The notes beneath the pieces were generated by a model. That model made no database searches. It had not been told where the DNA came from and saw nothing but the letters and a program-made list of their open reading frames with translations. Positions 17,304 through 25,750 of a DNA stretch of 60,431 nt are shown one piece after another. The DNA is from Streptomyces zinciresistens K42 (GTDB taxonomy: Bacteria; Actinomycetota; Actinomycetes; Streptomycetales; Streptomycetaceae). The DNA is taken from the NCBI RefSeq assembly GCF_000225525.1, contig NZ_AGBF01000026.1:1-60431 (forward strand), given 5' to 3'. Numbering within the stretch: the first letter of the stretch is position 1; every line of letters begins with the position of its first letter. A program made the translations under genes and the position numbers.

Positions 17304-19681
17304 CCGACGTGTGACCCCTTGGTCTTGGTGAGGTAGGTGACGTTGCTGGGGGCCGGCTCCTGCTCGGCCGGGTCCGGGCCGTCATCCGGCGGCTCGGGGC
17401 CCGGATCGTCGACCGGCGGCTCCTCGGGACCGGGATCGTCGTCGTCCGGCGGGGGCGGCGGCAGCGTGGCCATGAACAGACGGATGCGGGTGTCGAGCCT
17501 GGCGAGGTCGTCGAGGATGTCCCGCACCCGGCGCCGGCGCAGGTTCTCGTTGACCGCGGCGTCCAGGTGGTGGACGTCATCGGGGCGGTGGTAGTCGCTG
17601 TAGACGTCCTCGACGCTCGCACCCCGGACCCGGAAGGGGTCGCTCTGGCCGCCGTCGAGGGTGACGGACATGACGTAGTGGTAGCGCTGCAGCTGCGAGA
17701 TCGTGTCGGGAGCGACCTTCTTGCCCCAGCGCCGCACCACCATCTGCGCCTCGTCGATGTCGCTGGCCGTGGTGGACAGGATCGACAGGTTCTGCAGCAG
17801 GCCCTGCCTCGTGGTCGCCGACAGCCGCTGCGCCATCTGCGTCATCGCCAGGAGCTTCACCTTGTACTTGCGCAGCTGCTCGGCGATCGCGGCGAGCGTT
17901 CCCTTGCTCGCGCCGTCCACCGCGGTCAGCTCGTCGATGAAGGCGTAGAAGTCCTTGCGGTCGGCGACGGGCATGGTGCGCCGCGACAGCCCGGCGCGAA
18001 ACAGGTCGTAGATCAGCAGGCAGGAGACGATGCGGTCGGTGTCGCCGGTGCCGGACGGGCACACGAAGACGACCTTCCCGTTGTCCATGGCGTGCCGGAT
18101 GTCGTACGTGCTCAGCGAGGACCCGAGGAACCCCTTCAAGGCGTTCGAGCTGTCGAGACGCTCGATGATGTTCGTGACAACGGGAGTTGCCTCGTTGGAG
18201 TACTTCGGGTAGGTCTGCACCCAGAAGTCCCGCAGCGTCTTCGGTAGAAACGGCACGACCGCGTCTCGCCACACCTCGTCGTTGAGCAGGGTGCGGATCT
18301 GGAAGATCGTCGGCGCCAACTCGGGCCGGCCGGCCCGCGACAACATCCAGGACAGATGGGCGAGGGTCTGCACCGATCGCGTCAGGATGGTCTTGGCTCG
18401 CCCCGCGCTGTCCGACCAGTTCAGAGCGCTCGCGAAGCCGGTGACGATCGCGTTGACGATGTCCGGGATTTCCTCCTCGCCACGGTTCTCCATGGACAGC
18501 GGGTTCCAGGAGCCCACCATCGCGTCCAGGTCCGGCGAGGTCAGGTCGATCTCCCACAGCCGCGGCGCGATGTGCGGGTGAGCGAGGTAGGGCCGCGCAC
18601 GCTGCCAGCCGTCGCCGTGCGGATCCAGGAAGAGGGTCCCGTGCCCGTTGTGAGCGAGCGCGATGGCCTGCACCAGCGACATTTCCGTCTTGCCGTATCC
18701 CGCCTTCCCGAGGAAGAGCCCGAACAGCAGGTAGGCCAGGGGCAGGCCGGCCAGCCGCTCACCGCCGCCGGGCTTGGCCACCCACCCCAGGGGAAGGAGA
18801 TCCGCCTGGCCGGTCCACGTGGGCAGGCTCGGCGGCGGCGGGGGCACCACACCGCCCGAACGGGCCACGTTGGCCGCCATGTTGTGCTTCGTGGCGGGCT
18901 TGAGAAGGCCGGCGAGCTCCGCGCCGGTTACCCAGCTGGAACGCCGCGGCGCGAACTCTCCGGTGACGAATCGGCGGTCGAAGCTGCGCCGGTAGAGCCG
19001 CGAGTCCGCGCGCAGCCGCGTCACGAGCAGGTTCGCACCCACCGGGCGCAGGTGGTTGTCGCCGGCCCAGCCCTCGAGCGTTGCCATGATCTGCTCCAGC
19101 AGTATCCGCGGCCGCGCCGGGTCGGAGGAGCAGGTACGGATCAGCATCTGCAGGGCGAACACCGGATCCGCGCCCGGACCGAACTTGCCCATGGCCGCCT
19201 TGACGTCGGACACAGTCGGCATGCGCTGGCGCTGAGCGGGGCGCTGGCCGCCGCGGCCCTGCTGCCCGCGCATCTCCGCCGCGATCTCGCTTCCCAGGGA
19301 CGCCAGGCGGTCCAAGCCGAAGCCGCCCCCCGAACCCTGCTGCGGAAGGCCGGGTATCGCCGGCATCCCGCTGGGGTTGCGACGCGCTCGCGCCAGCAGG
19401 CGGCTGCGCCGACGGCCGACCCGGGAGGGCGATATCGGCACCAAGTCCAAGACGATGTCCGCTCGTTCACCCAGGTCCTCACGCACATCCGCGACGGCGG
19501 CCGCGAGCGCCTCCAGCGGATCGGGCTTGATCGGCACCTCGCGCAGGGCGAGGTGGTCCGGCAGCGCCAACGCCAGCTCGGCGCGCGCTACGTGCTGCTG
19601 CTTGGGCGTGTCCTTGCGCGGCTTGGGCCTGCGCGGCCCGCGTCCGTGACCGCGGGGGGATGTCGCCTTCTTCTTGCTCAC
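17300..19681 (-). CDS. VirD4/TraG-like coupling ATPase, 793 aa
   Basis: Start GTG 19681 has AAGGAG six bases upstream. The basic N-terminus (KKKATSPRGHGRGPRRPKPR) has no obvious membrane anchor. The ATPase core shows Walker A LFLGKAGYGKTEM, LFLDPHGDGW, Walker B FYAFIDELTAVDG and LLAMTQMAQRL. It ends in an acidic Pro-rich tail. The missing anchor may be supplied by the single-pass protein encoded immediately upstream (19701-20219). Family role: docks DNA-protein substrates to a type IV secretion channel. Confidence 0.87.
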   Translation of the reverse strand: MSKKKATSPRGHGRGPRRPKPRKDTPKQQHVARAELALALPDHLALREVPIKPDPLEALAAAVADVREDLGERADIVLDLVPISPSRVGRRRSRLLARARRNPSGMPAIPGLPQQGSGGGFGLDRLASLGSEIAAEMRGQQGRGGQRPAQRQRMPTVSDVKAAMGKFGPGADPVFALQMLIRTCSSDPARPRILLEQIMATLEGWAGDNHLRPVGANLLVTRLRADSRLYRRSFDRRFVTGEFAPRRSSWVTGAELAGLLKPATKHNMAANVARSGGVVPPPPPSLPTWTGQADLLPLGWVAKPGGGERLAGLPLAYLLFGLFLGKAGYGKTEMSLVQAIALAHNGHGTLFLDPHGDGWQRARPYLAHPHIAPRLWEIDLTSPDLDAMVGSWNPLSMENRGEEEIPDIVNAIVTGFASALNWSDSAGRAKTILTRSVQTLAHLSWMLSRAGRPELAPTIFQIRTLLNDEVWRDAVVPFLPKTLRDFWVQTYPKYSNEATPVVTNIIERLDSSNALKGFLGSSLSTYDIRHAMDNGKVVFVCPSGTGDTDRIVSCLLIYDLFRAGLSRRTMPVADRKDFYAFIDELTAVDGASKGTLAAIAEQLRKYKVKLLAMTQMAQRLSATTRQGLLQNLSILSTTASDIDEAQMVVRRWGKKVAPDTISQLQRYHYVMSVTLDGGQSDPFRVRGASVEDVYSDYHRPDDVHHLDAAVNENLRRRRVRDILDDLARLDTRIRLFMATLPPPPPDDDDPGPEEPPVDDPGPEPPDDGPDPAEQEPAPSNVTYLTKTKGSHVG

Positions 19682-19700
19682 CACAGACTCCTTCGGAAGG

Positions 19701-20219
19701 TCACGCCGCAAGAGCGGTCTGAGAGCTGGTGTCGAGGTCCACGCCGAGACGGATCTCCGGCCGCTCGGAGCTGGCTACGGCGGGACCGACCGCCCGCATC
19801 TCGCACTGGCTGTAGCTCTGGTGGCGAAGGACCGCCGCGGCCCGGGCCGGCCCTTCAATGCGCATGGTCAGCAGGCCGCCCTGGGACAGCAGCCGCACGC
19901 GCACCGCCGTGCCGCGCACCGGAGTGAAGGCCCAGCGCGAGACGCTCCGCTGCGCCTGGGCCAGCTGCTTGGCGAAGCGGAGGACGTCCTCGAGCACCGG
20001 ATCGAAGCCGGTGGTCGGGAGGAGCTCGAACGCCTGCCGGTCCTTGAGCGGCTTCCGGCCGAAGCGTCGACGCGCGACGGATACGGAGACAGCGACGACC
20101 ACCGGCACGGGAATCAGCCACCACATGTTGCCGGTCAGCCACGTGATGGCGGTCTGCCCGTACGCCGGGAGGTCTTGTCCGACTTGGATCAGCCGGTCGA
20201 TGACGTCGTTCGTGGTCAT
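19701..20219 (-). CDS. Single-pass membrane protein of transfer operon, 172 aa
   Basis: A membrane segment at residues ~30-48 (NMWWLIPVPVVVAVSVSV) is followed by basic residues (ARRRFGRKP) and a soluble domain. First gene of the 20219-8525 transcript, 19 bp before the VirD4-like gene. It may anchor that ATPase, which lacks a membrane segment. CAGGAG precedes ATG 20219. Confidence 0.75.
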   Translation of the reverse strand: MTTNDVIDRLIQVGQDLPAYGQTAITWLTGNMWWLIPVPVVVAVSVSVARRRFGRKPLKDRQAFELLPTTGFDPVLEDVLRFAKQLAQAQRSVSRWAFTPVRGTAVRVRLLSQGGLLTMRIEGPARAAAVLRHQSYSQCEMRAVGPAVASSERPEIRLGVDLDTSSQTALAA

Positions 20220-20300
20220 CGGGCGGCTCCTGGGCGCGAGAAGGCCGGAAGGAGAGAGGCAGCAGGCATGTCGGAACTCCGGGGAGACGGGGAGTGCGGA

Positions 20301-20337
20301 TGCCTATAGAGGTGCGGTTTCGGACGCCCGTGTGACA
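20301..20337 (-). promoter_or_regulatory. Shared upstream element of transfer operons, copy A
   Basis: Read leftward: TGTCACACGGGCG, CGAAACCGCACCTC, TATAGG. Nearly the same ~31 bp occurs at 30799-30829 before the T4SS operon. Probably a promoter or operator common to both. Confidence 0.55.
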
Positions 20338-20340
20338 TGA

Positions 20341-20759
20341 GCGCCTGAACTTTTTTGATCTCCGGCCGAGGCCGCCGGCCAAGGAGTCCGGCCGCGGTGG
20401 GAGGTCAGGTGTCCTCGACATCAGCCGGGAAGCTGCCGGATTGCTTAACCGAAGCGGACCTTGGCGGTGCGCCCCGTCTCCTGGCGATCGTCGCCTGCCT
20501 GGCCTGGGCTACCACGCCTGTCCGCAGCCCTGCGTGGGCCCGGCTGCGGCTGTCCTCGGACGTTGTCAGCATCGACCGCTATGCTCAACGCAGCGCACCT
20601 CGCTTGTGCGCGCCAGCCCGGGCCCACCCCCGGAGCTACCGGTGAACCGTGCTGCCGCGCGGGGGCGAGTGATGACCGGTGCCCTCTTCCGAACCGCGCA
20701 CCCTGGCCATGCTCGTGGTGGGACGAACCGCAGCGTCAGGACGCGACGATGGAGAAACG
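20341..20759. other. Non-coding gap
   Basis: The gap lies between the leftward transfer operon and the rightward 169-aa gene. I find no convincing gene, repeat or promoter-module copy here. Confidence 0.5.
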
Positions 20760-21269
20760 ATGGCCCCGTCCTCCCGCAACACCACCAACCACCAGCGGAT
20801 TGCCCGCGAGCTGAACCGCTCAACCGGTTGCGGCTACCAGAAGGCACTGCAGCGCGTAAAGGCCGCAGCCGACGCGGGCCAGCTGCCCGCCAAACTCGAC
20901 CAGGCCGGCCGCGAAGAAGCTGTGCGGATGCTCGCCGAGAACCGCCCCCAGCCCGCACCCGCCCCGCTGGGCGTGGTGAGCGGCTCGTCCTCCGGCACAC
21001 CTCCAGTGGTCGTGCACGGGCTGGTCCGCGGAGGCGCGGACAAGACCGTGACCACGCTTCCGGTCGGCCAGGTGGTCGAGATGTACCGGGCGATCGAGGC
21101 GCACCGGAACCTTCGGAATAAGGAGCGGACCGTCGACGCCATGCGGGCGCAACGGGACCAGGGCCTGCTCCCGTTCCTGCTCCCCGCGGTGCCGCAGGAT
21201 TTGGCGACGCAGATGGAACAGCTGCTGGAGCAGACCCGTCGGCTGTCAGGGCGCGACGAGTCGCAGTGA
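20760..21269 (+). CDS. Hypothetical DNA-binding-like protein, 169 aa
   Basis: ATG 20760 follows GGAG with four bases between. An N-terminal helical segment (HQRIARELNRSTGCGYQKAL) resembles small ribbon or helix DNA-binding regions, followed by a linker and a helical C-terminus (VEMYRAIEAHRNLRNKE). It is the only plus-strand gene among leftward transfer genes and may be a local regulator. No family recognised. Confidence 0.65.
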   Translation: MAPSSRNTTNHQRIARELNRSTGCGYQKALQRVKAAADAGQLPAKLDQAGREEAVRMLAENRPQPAPAPLGVVSGSSSGTPPVVVHGLVRGGADKTVTTLPVGQVVEMYRAIEAHRNLRNKERTVDAMRAQRDQGLLPFLLPAVPQDLATQMEQLLEQTRRLSGRDESQ

Positions 21270-21296
21270 ACTGCCGTACACCGGTCGACGGTCGGA

Positions 21297-22349
21297 TCAG
21301 CCAACCCGCTTCATGACGAGGATCTGGGACTTCCAGTACGAGAGCGGCTTGATCCGTACCTTGAGCCCCGTCTTGGGCGCGTCGATGACCTGGCCGCTGC
21401 CGATGTACATGGCGACGTGCTCGGGCCGGGCGGCGCTGCCGCGGCTGAAGAGCAGATCACCGGGTTGCAGATCGGCGGTCGACCGTATCTCAGTGCCTCG
21501 TTTGACCTGGTCGTAGGTGGTGCGGGGGAGGTTCACGCCGACGCTGGCCCAGGCCATCTTCATGAGGCTCGAGCAGTCGCATCCGTTGTTCTCCCGCAGG
21601 CTGAACGGCCTGCGGCAGTTGCCGCCCCACTGGTAGTCGGTGCCCAGTGCCGTCTGGGCTGCGGCCACCACCTGACCGGTGCGTCCGCTGCCGGCGGGGA
21701 CCGGGCTGCTCGGCTGCATGGCATCGGTCCACTTCTCGGCGAGAGCACGGATGATCCTGACGTAGTTCTGAGTCTCCGTATACGGGGGGATCCCCTGATA
21801 CTTCTTCACCTTGTACGGTCCGGCGTTGTACGCGGCCAGCATGTTGTCCGACTTGTCGCCGGGGATGTTGCGGACCTCTTCGGCGATGTCGCAGTCGTAG
21901 TCGACGGCCGCCGGCACCGCGTCGATCGGGTCCCAGACGTCCTTGTCGCCGTCGCCGTCGCCGTCCTTGCCGTGTGTTTTCCACGTGCCGGGGATGAACT
22001 GTGCGATTCCCTGAGCGAGCGGGACTTTGACCTCGGTCCCGTCCTTCTTCTTGATGATCTTGTAGGACTCGGCCTTGGGGTCGAAGCCGCTCTCCTGGTA
22101 CAGCTGCGCGGCGAGCAGGGCCGGAGTCACTTCAGGGCATCCGTACTCGTTGATGGCCTTGTCGATCAGGGTCCGCAGCCAGTCCGGGACATCGGCGCTC
22201 TTGGAGATGCCGCCTCCGAAGCCGGCGTTCTGGATGTCATTGCCGGTGTTGTCGCTGCCGAGCTTGGTCACGACGGCCATCACGGCGGCGATGATGAGGG
22301 CGCACCAGCACAGCCAGGCGATCCCGAGGCCCGTGAGGATCTTCTTCAA
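21297..22349 (-). CDS. Bifunctional cell-wall hydrolase: lytic transglycosylase plus NlpC/P60, 350 aa
   Basis: One membrane anchor (residues ~5-28). An SLT domain (~50-205) follows with the catalytic Glu in QLYQESGFDP, then GIAQFIPGTW and MLAAYNAGPYKV. The NlpC/P60 domain (~225-350) has the catalytic Cys in NGCDCSSLMKMAW and the His in PEHVAMYIG. VirB1-like enzymes of this build open peptidoglycan for type-IV-secretion channels of Gram-positive bacteria. Last gene of the T4SS operon. Confidence 0.92.
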   Translation of the reverse strand: MKKILTGLGIAWLCWCALIIAAVMAVVTKLGSDNTGNDIQNAGFGGGISKSADVPDWLRTLIDKAINEYGCPEVTPALLAAQLYQESGFDPKAESYKIIKKKDGTEVKVPLAQGIAQFIPGTWKTHGKDGDGDGDKDVWDPIDAVPAAVDYDCDIAEEVRNIPGDKSDNMLAAYNAGPYKVKKYQGIPPYTETQNYVRIIRALAEKWTDAMQPSSPVPAGSGRTGQVVAAAQTALGTDYQWGGNCRRPFSLRENNGCDCSSLMKMAWASVGVNLPRTTYDQVKRGTEIRSTADLQPGDLLFSRGSAARPEHVAMYIGSGQVIDAPKTGLKVRIKPLSYWKSQILVMKRVG

Positions 22350-22359
22350 CGTAGTCTCC

Positions 22360-23016
22360 TCAGGCGTTCACGATCGCGGCGACCCGCCACGCGCCTGCGG
22401 GCACGTGGTGCATCTCGACTGCGAGCTGGTCGTGGGAGCGGGTGGCCGGCTGTCCAGCAGCGCGGGTCGTGCAGGTGTAGAGGAGCCGCACGTACGCCCG
22501 TTCGGATGTCGCGGCGGGTGCTCCGTCGGGGGTGGCGACGCGATCGACCGCGCAGTTCACGCGGGTCTCGTCTGCGAGCCACTGCTGCCACAGCCGCGTG
22601 GACCGGTCGCCCGGTTCGCGCAGTTGGGCGGCCAACTCGTCGGTGGCGTACGTGGCTGCACGTCGGCCGGCATCGCTGAAGGAGACGTCGTGTCCCGGGC
22701 GTGCGTCATGCGAGGCCCACGCCAGGACGAACCGGCGTGCCGTGTCGGCCGCCTTCGGCGGCACTGATTCCGGTGCGGACGGCTCCTGTTCCTCTGCTGC
22801 GGTGTCCTGAGCCGTCGGCGTCGGTTCGGACGATGTGCTCGGAGTGGAGGAAAGGGGGCCTGGAGAGGCCGTGGCCGTGCCCGGCTCGGCAGACGGGGCG
22901 GCTCGGCCGGGGTCGACGACCAGGAGCAGGATCCCGGTGATCGCCAGGAGGGCGGCCGCGGCGAAGAGCACGAAGATCTTCCAGGGGCTCGACTTCTCGG
23001 GCTGGGGTGCGGGCAT
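22360..23016 (-). CDS. Membrane-anchored accessory transfer protein, 218 aa
   Basis: A single membrane segment at residues ~13-35, a Pro/Ser/Thr/Glu-rich linker, then an alpha/beta domain (ARRFVLAWASHD ... WRVAAIVNA) with an NTF2-like pattern as in TcpC/VirB8-type proteins. Two cysteines (NCAVD, LYTCTT) could form an external disulfide. Ten bp upstream of the hydrolase gene. Confidence 0.72.
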   Translation of the reverse strand: MPAPQPEKSSPWKIFVLFAAAALLAITGILLLVVDPGRAAPSAEPGTATASPGPLSSTPSTSSEPTPTAQDTAAEEQEPSAPESVPPKAADTARRFVLAWASHDARPGHDVSFSDAGRRAATYATDELAAQLREPGDRSTRLWQQWLADETRVNCAVDRVATPDGAPAATSERAYVRLLYTCTTRAAGQPATRSHDQLAVEMHHVPAGAWRVAAIVNA

Positions 23017-23098
23017 CGGACACCTCCTGTAGGCGAGGCAGGGTGAGGGGAGTCGGGCGCGGGGGTCAGCGCGGTGCGCTCACCCCCGCGTGGATCGA

Positions 23099-25750
23099 TC
23101 AGCTGCGGCGTCGGGGCGGACCGGCAGGCCGCGTGGCCCTGCGAATGGCGCGCGGGGCGGTGGGCGGCGGCGGTGCCGGCGGGTCATCGCCCTTCCTGGG
23201 GACAGGCGGGAGGTTCAGCACGGGCGTGGAGACGGACGCCGGATCCACCGCGGGAACCGTCGGTGAGGAACCGGACCGTGTCGATGCCGGGGCTGTGCCG
23301 GGGACCGGGGGAGCGGTGGCGGCCGCGCGTGTGCCGGGAGGGCTGGATGGCCGGGTCGCACCTGCCATCGGCTGAGCCATCCCGAGCTGGGCGTTGGCGG
23401 CATGACGGCCGACGAACCGCGCGGCGGTCTGCACATTCCGGCGGTACTCGTTGCCGAAGGCGCGGGCTCCGTCGACCTTGGCGGTGACCCGGGCACCAGC
23501 CCGGTTCTTCGCCGCGGTGAGCTGCCCCTTGACCGCGTTGGCCCGCGCGGCTGCGGCCGTGCCTCCCCGCTTGGCGGCGGCGATTCCGCGGGGAATCCCG
23601 ACCGGGGCGCCCACGGTGGCCAGGGCGGCGACCTTGGTCGCCTTCCAGCCGAAGCGGGCGCTCGCTGCTGCGCCCTTGCCGGCCATGAGGGTGGCGCGTC
23701 CGCCGCGGGACTGCGACAGCTTGTTTGTGGCTGCTGCAGCGAGCCGGCGGCGCAGTGCCTGCTTGGCGGCGCCCTGGGCTGCGACCTTCGCGGCGGTGGC
23801 GGCGCCGCCGGTGCCCACGGCGGCTGCGGCGTTGGCCGCCAGACGGGCGGCAGAGCGCAGGCGGCCTCCGCGCTTGCCTCGCTGCGGCGGTCCCATCCAC
23901 ATCTGCTTGGCGCTGCGTCCGGCTCGGGCGAGCGGCTGGGTGACCTTGCGTGCCTCGCCGCGTGCCTCGCCGAACAGCTGCTTGACGCCGGGGGCCGTCT
24001 CGGCGTAGCGGCCGAACTGGTTGAAGACGCTCTGGCGGCTGCCGCCGACGCGGGCGTTGGCCAGGCGGCGGTTGAGGTTGACGCTGACCTGCCTCGCCGT
24101 CTCCTTGATCTTCTTCTGGCCGACGAGCCCGGCGACCGCGGCCAGGTCGAGGCAAATGAACTTGACCGCGAGGATCTCCCCGGTCTCCGCGTCGATCAGC
24201 GCGATGATCACGACGACGAAGATGGCGAGGAACAAGATCGCGAGGATGACGCCGAGGATCGCCTTCACGATCGCGGACACCCAGCGCCACAGCACTCCGC
24301 GTCCGCCGCCCGGCAGGATGCCGGCGGCCAGGGCCCAGTGGCCCTTCATCGCCTCGAACGCCAACCAGCCCTGCGAGACCAGGAAGGTCCCGGTGACCAG
24401 CACCATGAGGACGGACACGATGATCGCGGCGAGCGCGACGAACGCGGCCGAGAAGGTCATGTCGGCCGACGCCTTCTTCGCGTCCCCCTTCTTGACCTTG
24501 CAGACCTTGGTGAAGTGCTCGCCGGCGTTGGTGAGCTGGGCTGCGTAGGTTGCTTCACCCGTGGGGTTGATCCGGTTGGCCTCGAAGAAGTCGATGCCCA
24601 TCTGCTCGAAGTTGTACTTGACCAGCGAGGCCTCCGCGAACGCCTTCGAGCAGGCAGGGTCCTTGAACGTCTTGCCGTAGAGCATGAGCTGGGTCGGCTT
24701 GACGATGAACGCGTCGACGAGGGCGTCGGTGATCGGTTTGGAGACGTCCTCGGGCTTGGAGTCTCCTTCGGGGTTCTGCGACAGCACGACCGCGCTCACC
24801 TCGAGCGACAGGTCCTTGGCCTTGCCGACCATCCCCTCGTCGCTCAGCAGCATCGTGGAGCCGCCGGGGGACGGCTGGTCGTGCGTACCCAGCAGTACCT
24901 GGGCCGGGGAGAGCAGCACCGTGGTGGCCACGGCGGCCACGACCAGTGACATGCCGGCCTCGGCGAAGCCGCGGCTGCGGTTCTTGAACAGGATGTGCCA
25001 CGCCGCGTACAGGCCGGAGAAGAGCAGGAAGAGTCCCGGCAGGCCGAGGCGGTTGATGACCTGGTCACGCAGGCTCGTGGCGATGTCGTCGGCGGGCTTG
25101 ACGAGGATCTTGGCGAGACCGAAGTCGAGCGCCCAGTCGATCAGCCAGCACGAGAAGCCGATGAACCATTTGGCGATGCCCATGAAGAACTGCGAGAGCA
25201 GGTTCCAGATCTTCAGGTCGATGTCGTTCCAGTCGCCTGTGTCCGAATCCACGCTGTACGCGCTGATCGGGACGCCGTCCCTGTCCTTGACGTTGAACGG
25301 CTGCAGCAGCCCGTCGGAGGCGTCCTTGGGCGACTTGCTCAGGTCCTCGACCGGCCGGTTCTCATCGCCCGGCTGCGGCGCAGGCGGCGTCACGCCGGGC
25401 CGGGGCTCCATGGGGTTGTAGGAGTCCTCCGGCTCGGGCTTCGGCTTGGCTTCCGGCTTGTCGTCGTTGCCGCTGTCGTCGCCCCCCTTGCAGTACTTGT
25501 ACTGGGCGCTGCCTTTGGGCAGTTGGTCGCACGGATCCGGCTTGTCCTTGCCGGGCTCGGGCTTGGGCTTGTCCGGCTTCGGGGTCGGTTTGGCGTCCGG
25601 CGCGGTGGGCGCCGGTCCCGGCTTCGGATTGGGGACCGTGTCGGCGAACGCGACCGCGGCGGACAGGCCCAGCAGCAGTGCCAGGGGCACGGCTATGAGC
25701 CAGATCCGCAGGGCGCGGCCGCGCGGCGCGGCACGGGAGGCGGACTTCAT
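23099..25750 (-). CDS. VirB6/TrbL-like polytopic channel protein, 883 aa
   Basis: Signal-like N-terminus (IWLIAVPLALLLGLSAAVAF), then a Pro/Lys-rich tract with KPKP repeats to residue ~130. Several membrane segments follow between ~165 and ~560 (for example LPGLFLLFSGLYAAWHILF and LAIFVVVIIALIDAE). A long Ala/Arg/Gly-rich cytoplasmic tail completes it. This is the layout of large VirB6-like proteins of actinobacterial conjugation systems (SCO6881-type by memory). Overlaps VirB4 by four bases. Confidence 0.8.
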   Translation of the reverse strand: MKSASRAAPRGRALRIWLIAVPLALLLGLSAAVAFADTVPNPKPGPAPTAPDAKPTPKPDKPKPEPGKDKPDPCDQLPKGSAQYKYCKGGDDSGNDDKPEAKPKPEPEDSYNPMEPRPGVTPPAPQPGDENRPVEDLSKSPKDASDGLLQPFNVKDRDGVPISAYSVDSDTGDWNDIDLKIWNLLSQFFMGIAKWFIGFSCWLIDWALDFGLAKILVKPADDIATSLRDQVINRLGLPGLFLLFSGLYAAWHILFKNRSRGFAEAGMSLVVAAVATTVLLSPAQVLLGTHDQPSPGGSTMLLSDEGMVGKAKDLSLEVSAVVLSQNPEGDSKPEDVSKPITDALVDAFIVKPTQLMLYGKTFKDPACSKAFAEASLVKYNFEQMGIDFFEANRINPTGEATYAAQLTNAGEHFTKVCKVKKGDAKKASADMTFSAAFVALAAIIVSVLMVLVTGTFLVSQGWLAFEAMKGHWALAAGILPGGGRGVLWRWVSAIVKAILGVILAILFLAIFVVVIIALIDAETGEILAVKFICLDLAAVAGLVGQKKIKETARQVSVNLNRRLANARVGGSRQSVFNQFGRYAETAPGVKQLFGEARGEARKVTQPLARAGRSAKQMWMGPPQRGKRGGRLRSAARLAANAAAAVGTGGAATAAKVAAQGAAKQALRRRLAAAATNKLSQSRGGRATLMAGKGAAASARFGWKATKVAALATVGAPVGIPRGIAAAKRGGTAAAARANAVKGQLTAAKNRAGARVTAKVDGARAFGNEYRRNVQTAARFVGRHAANAQLGMAQPMAGATRPSSPPGTRAAATAPPVPGTAPASTRSGSSPTVPAVDPASVSTPVLNLPPVPRKGDDPPAPPPPTAPRAIRRATRPAGPPRRRS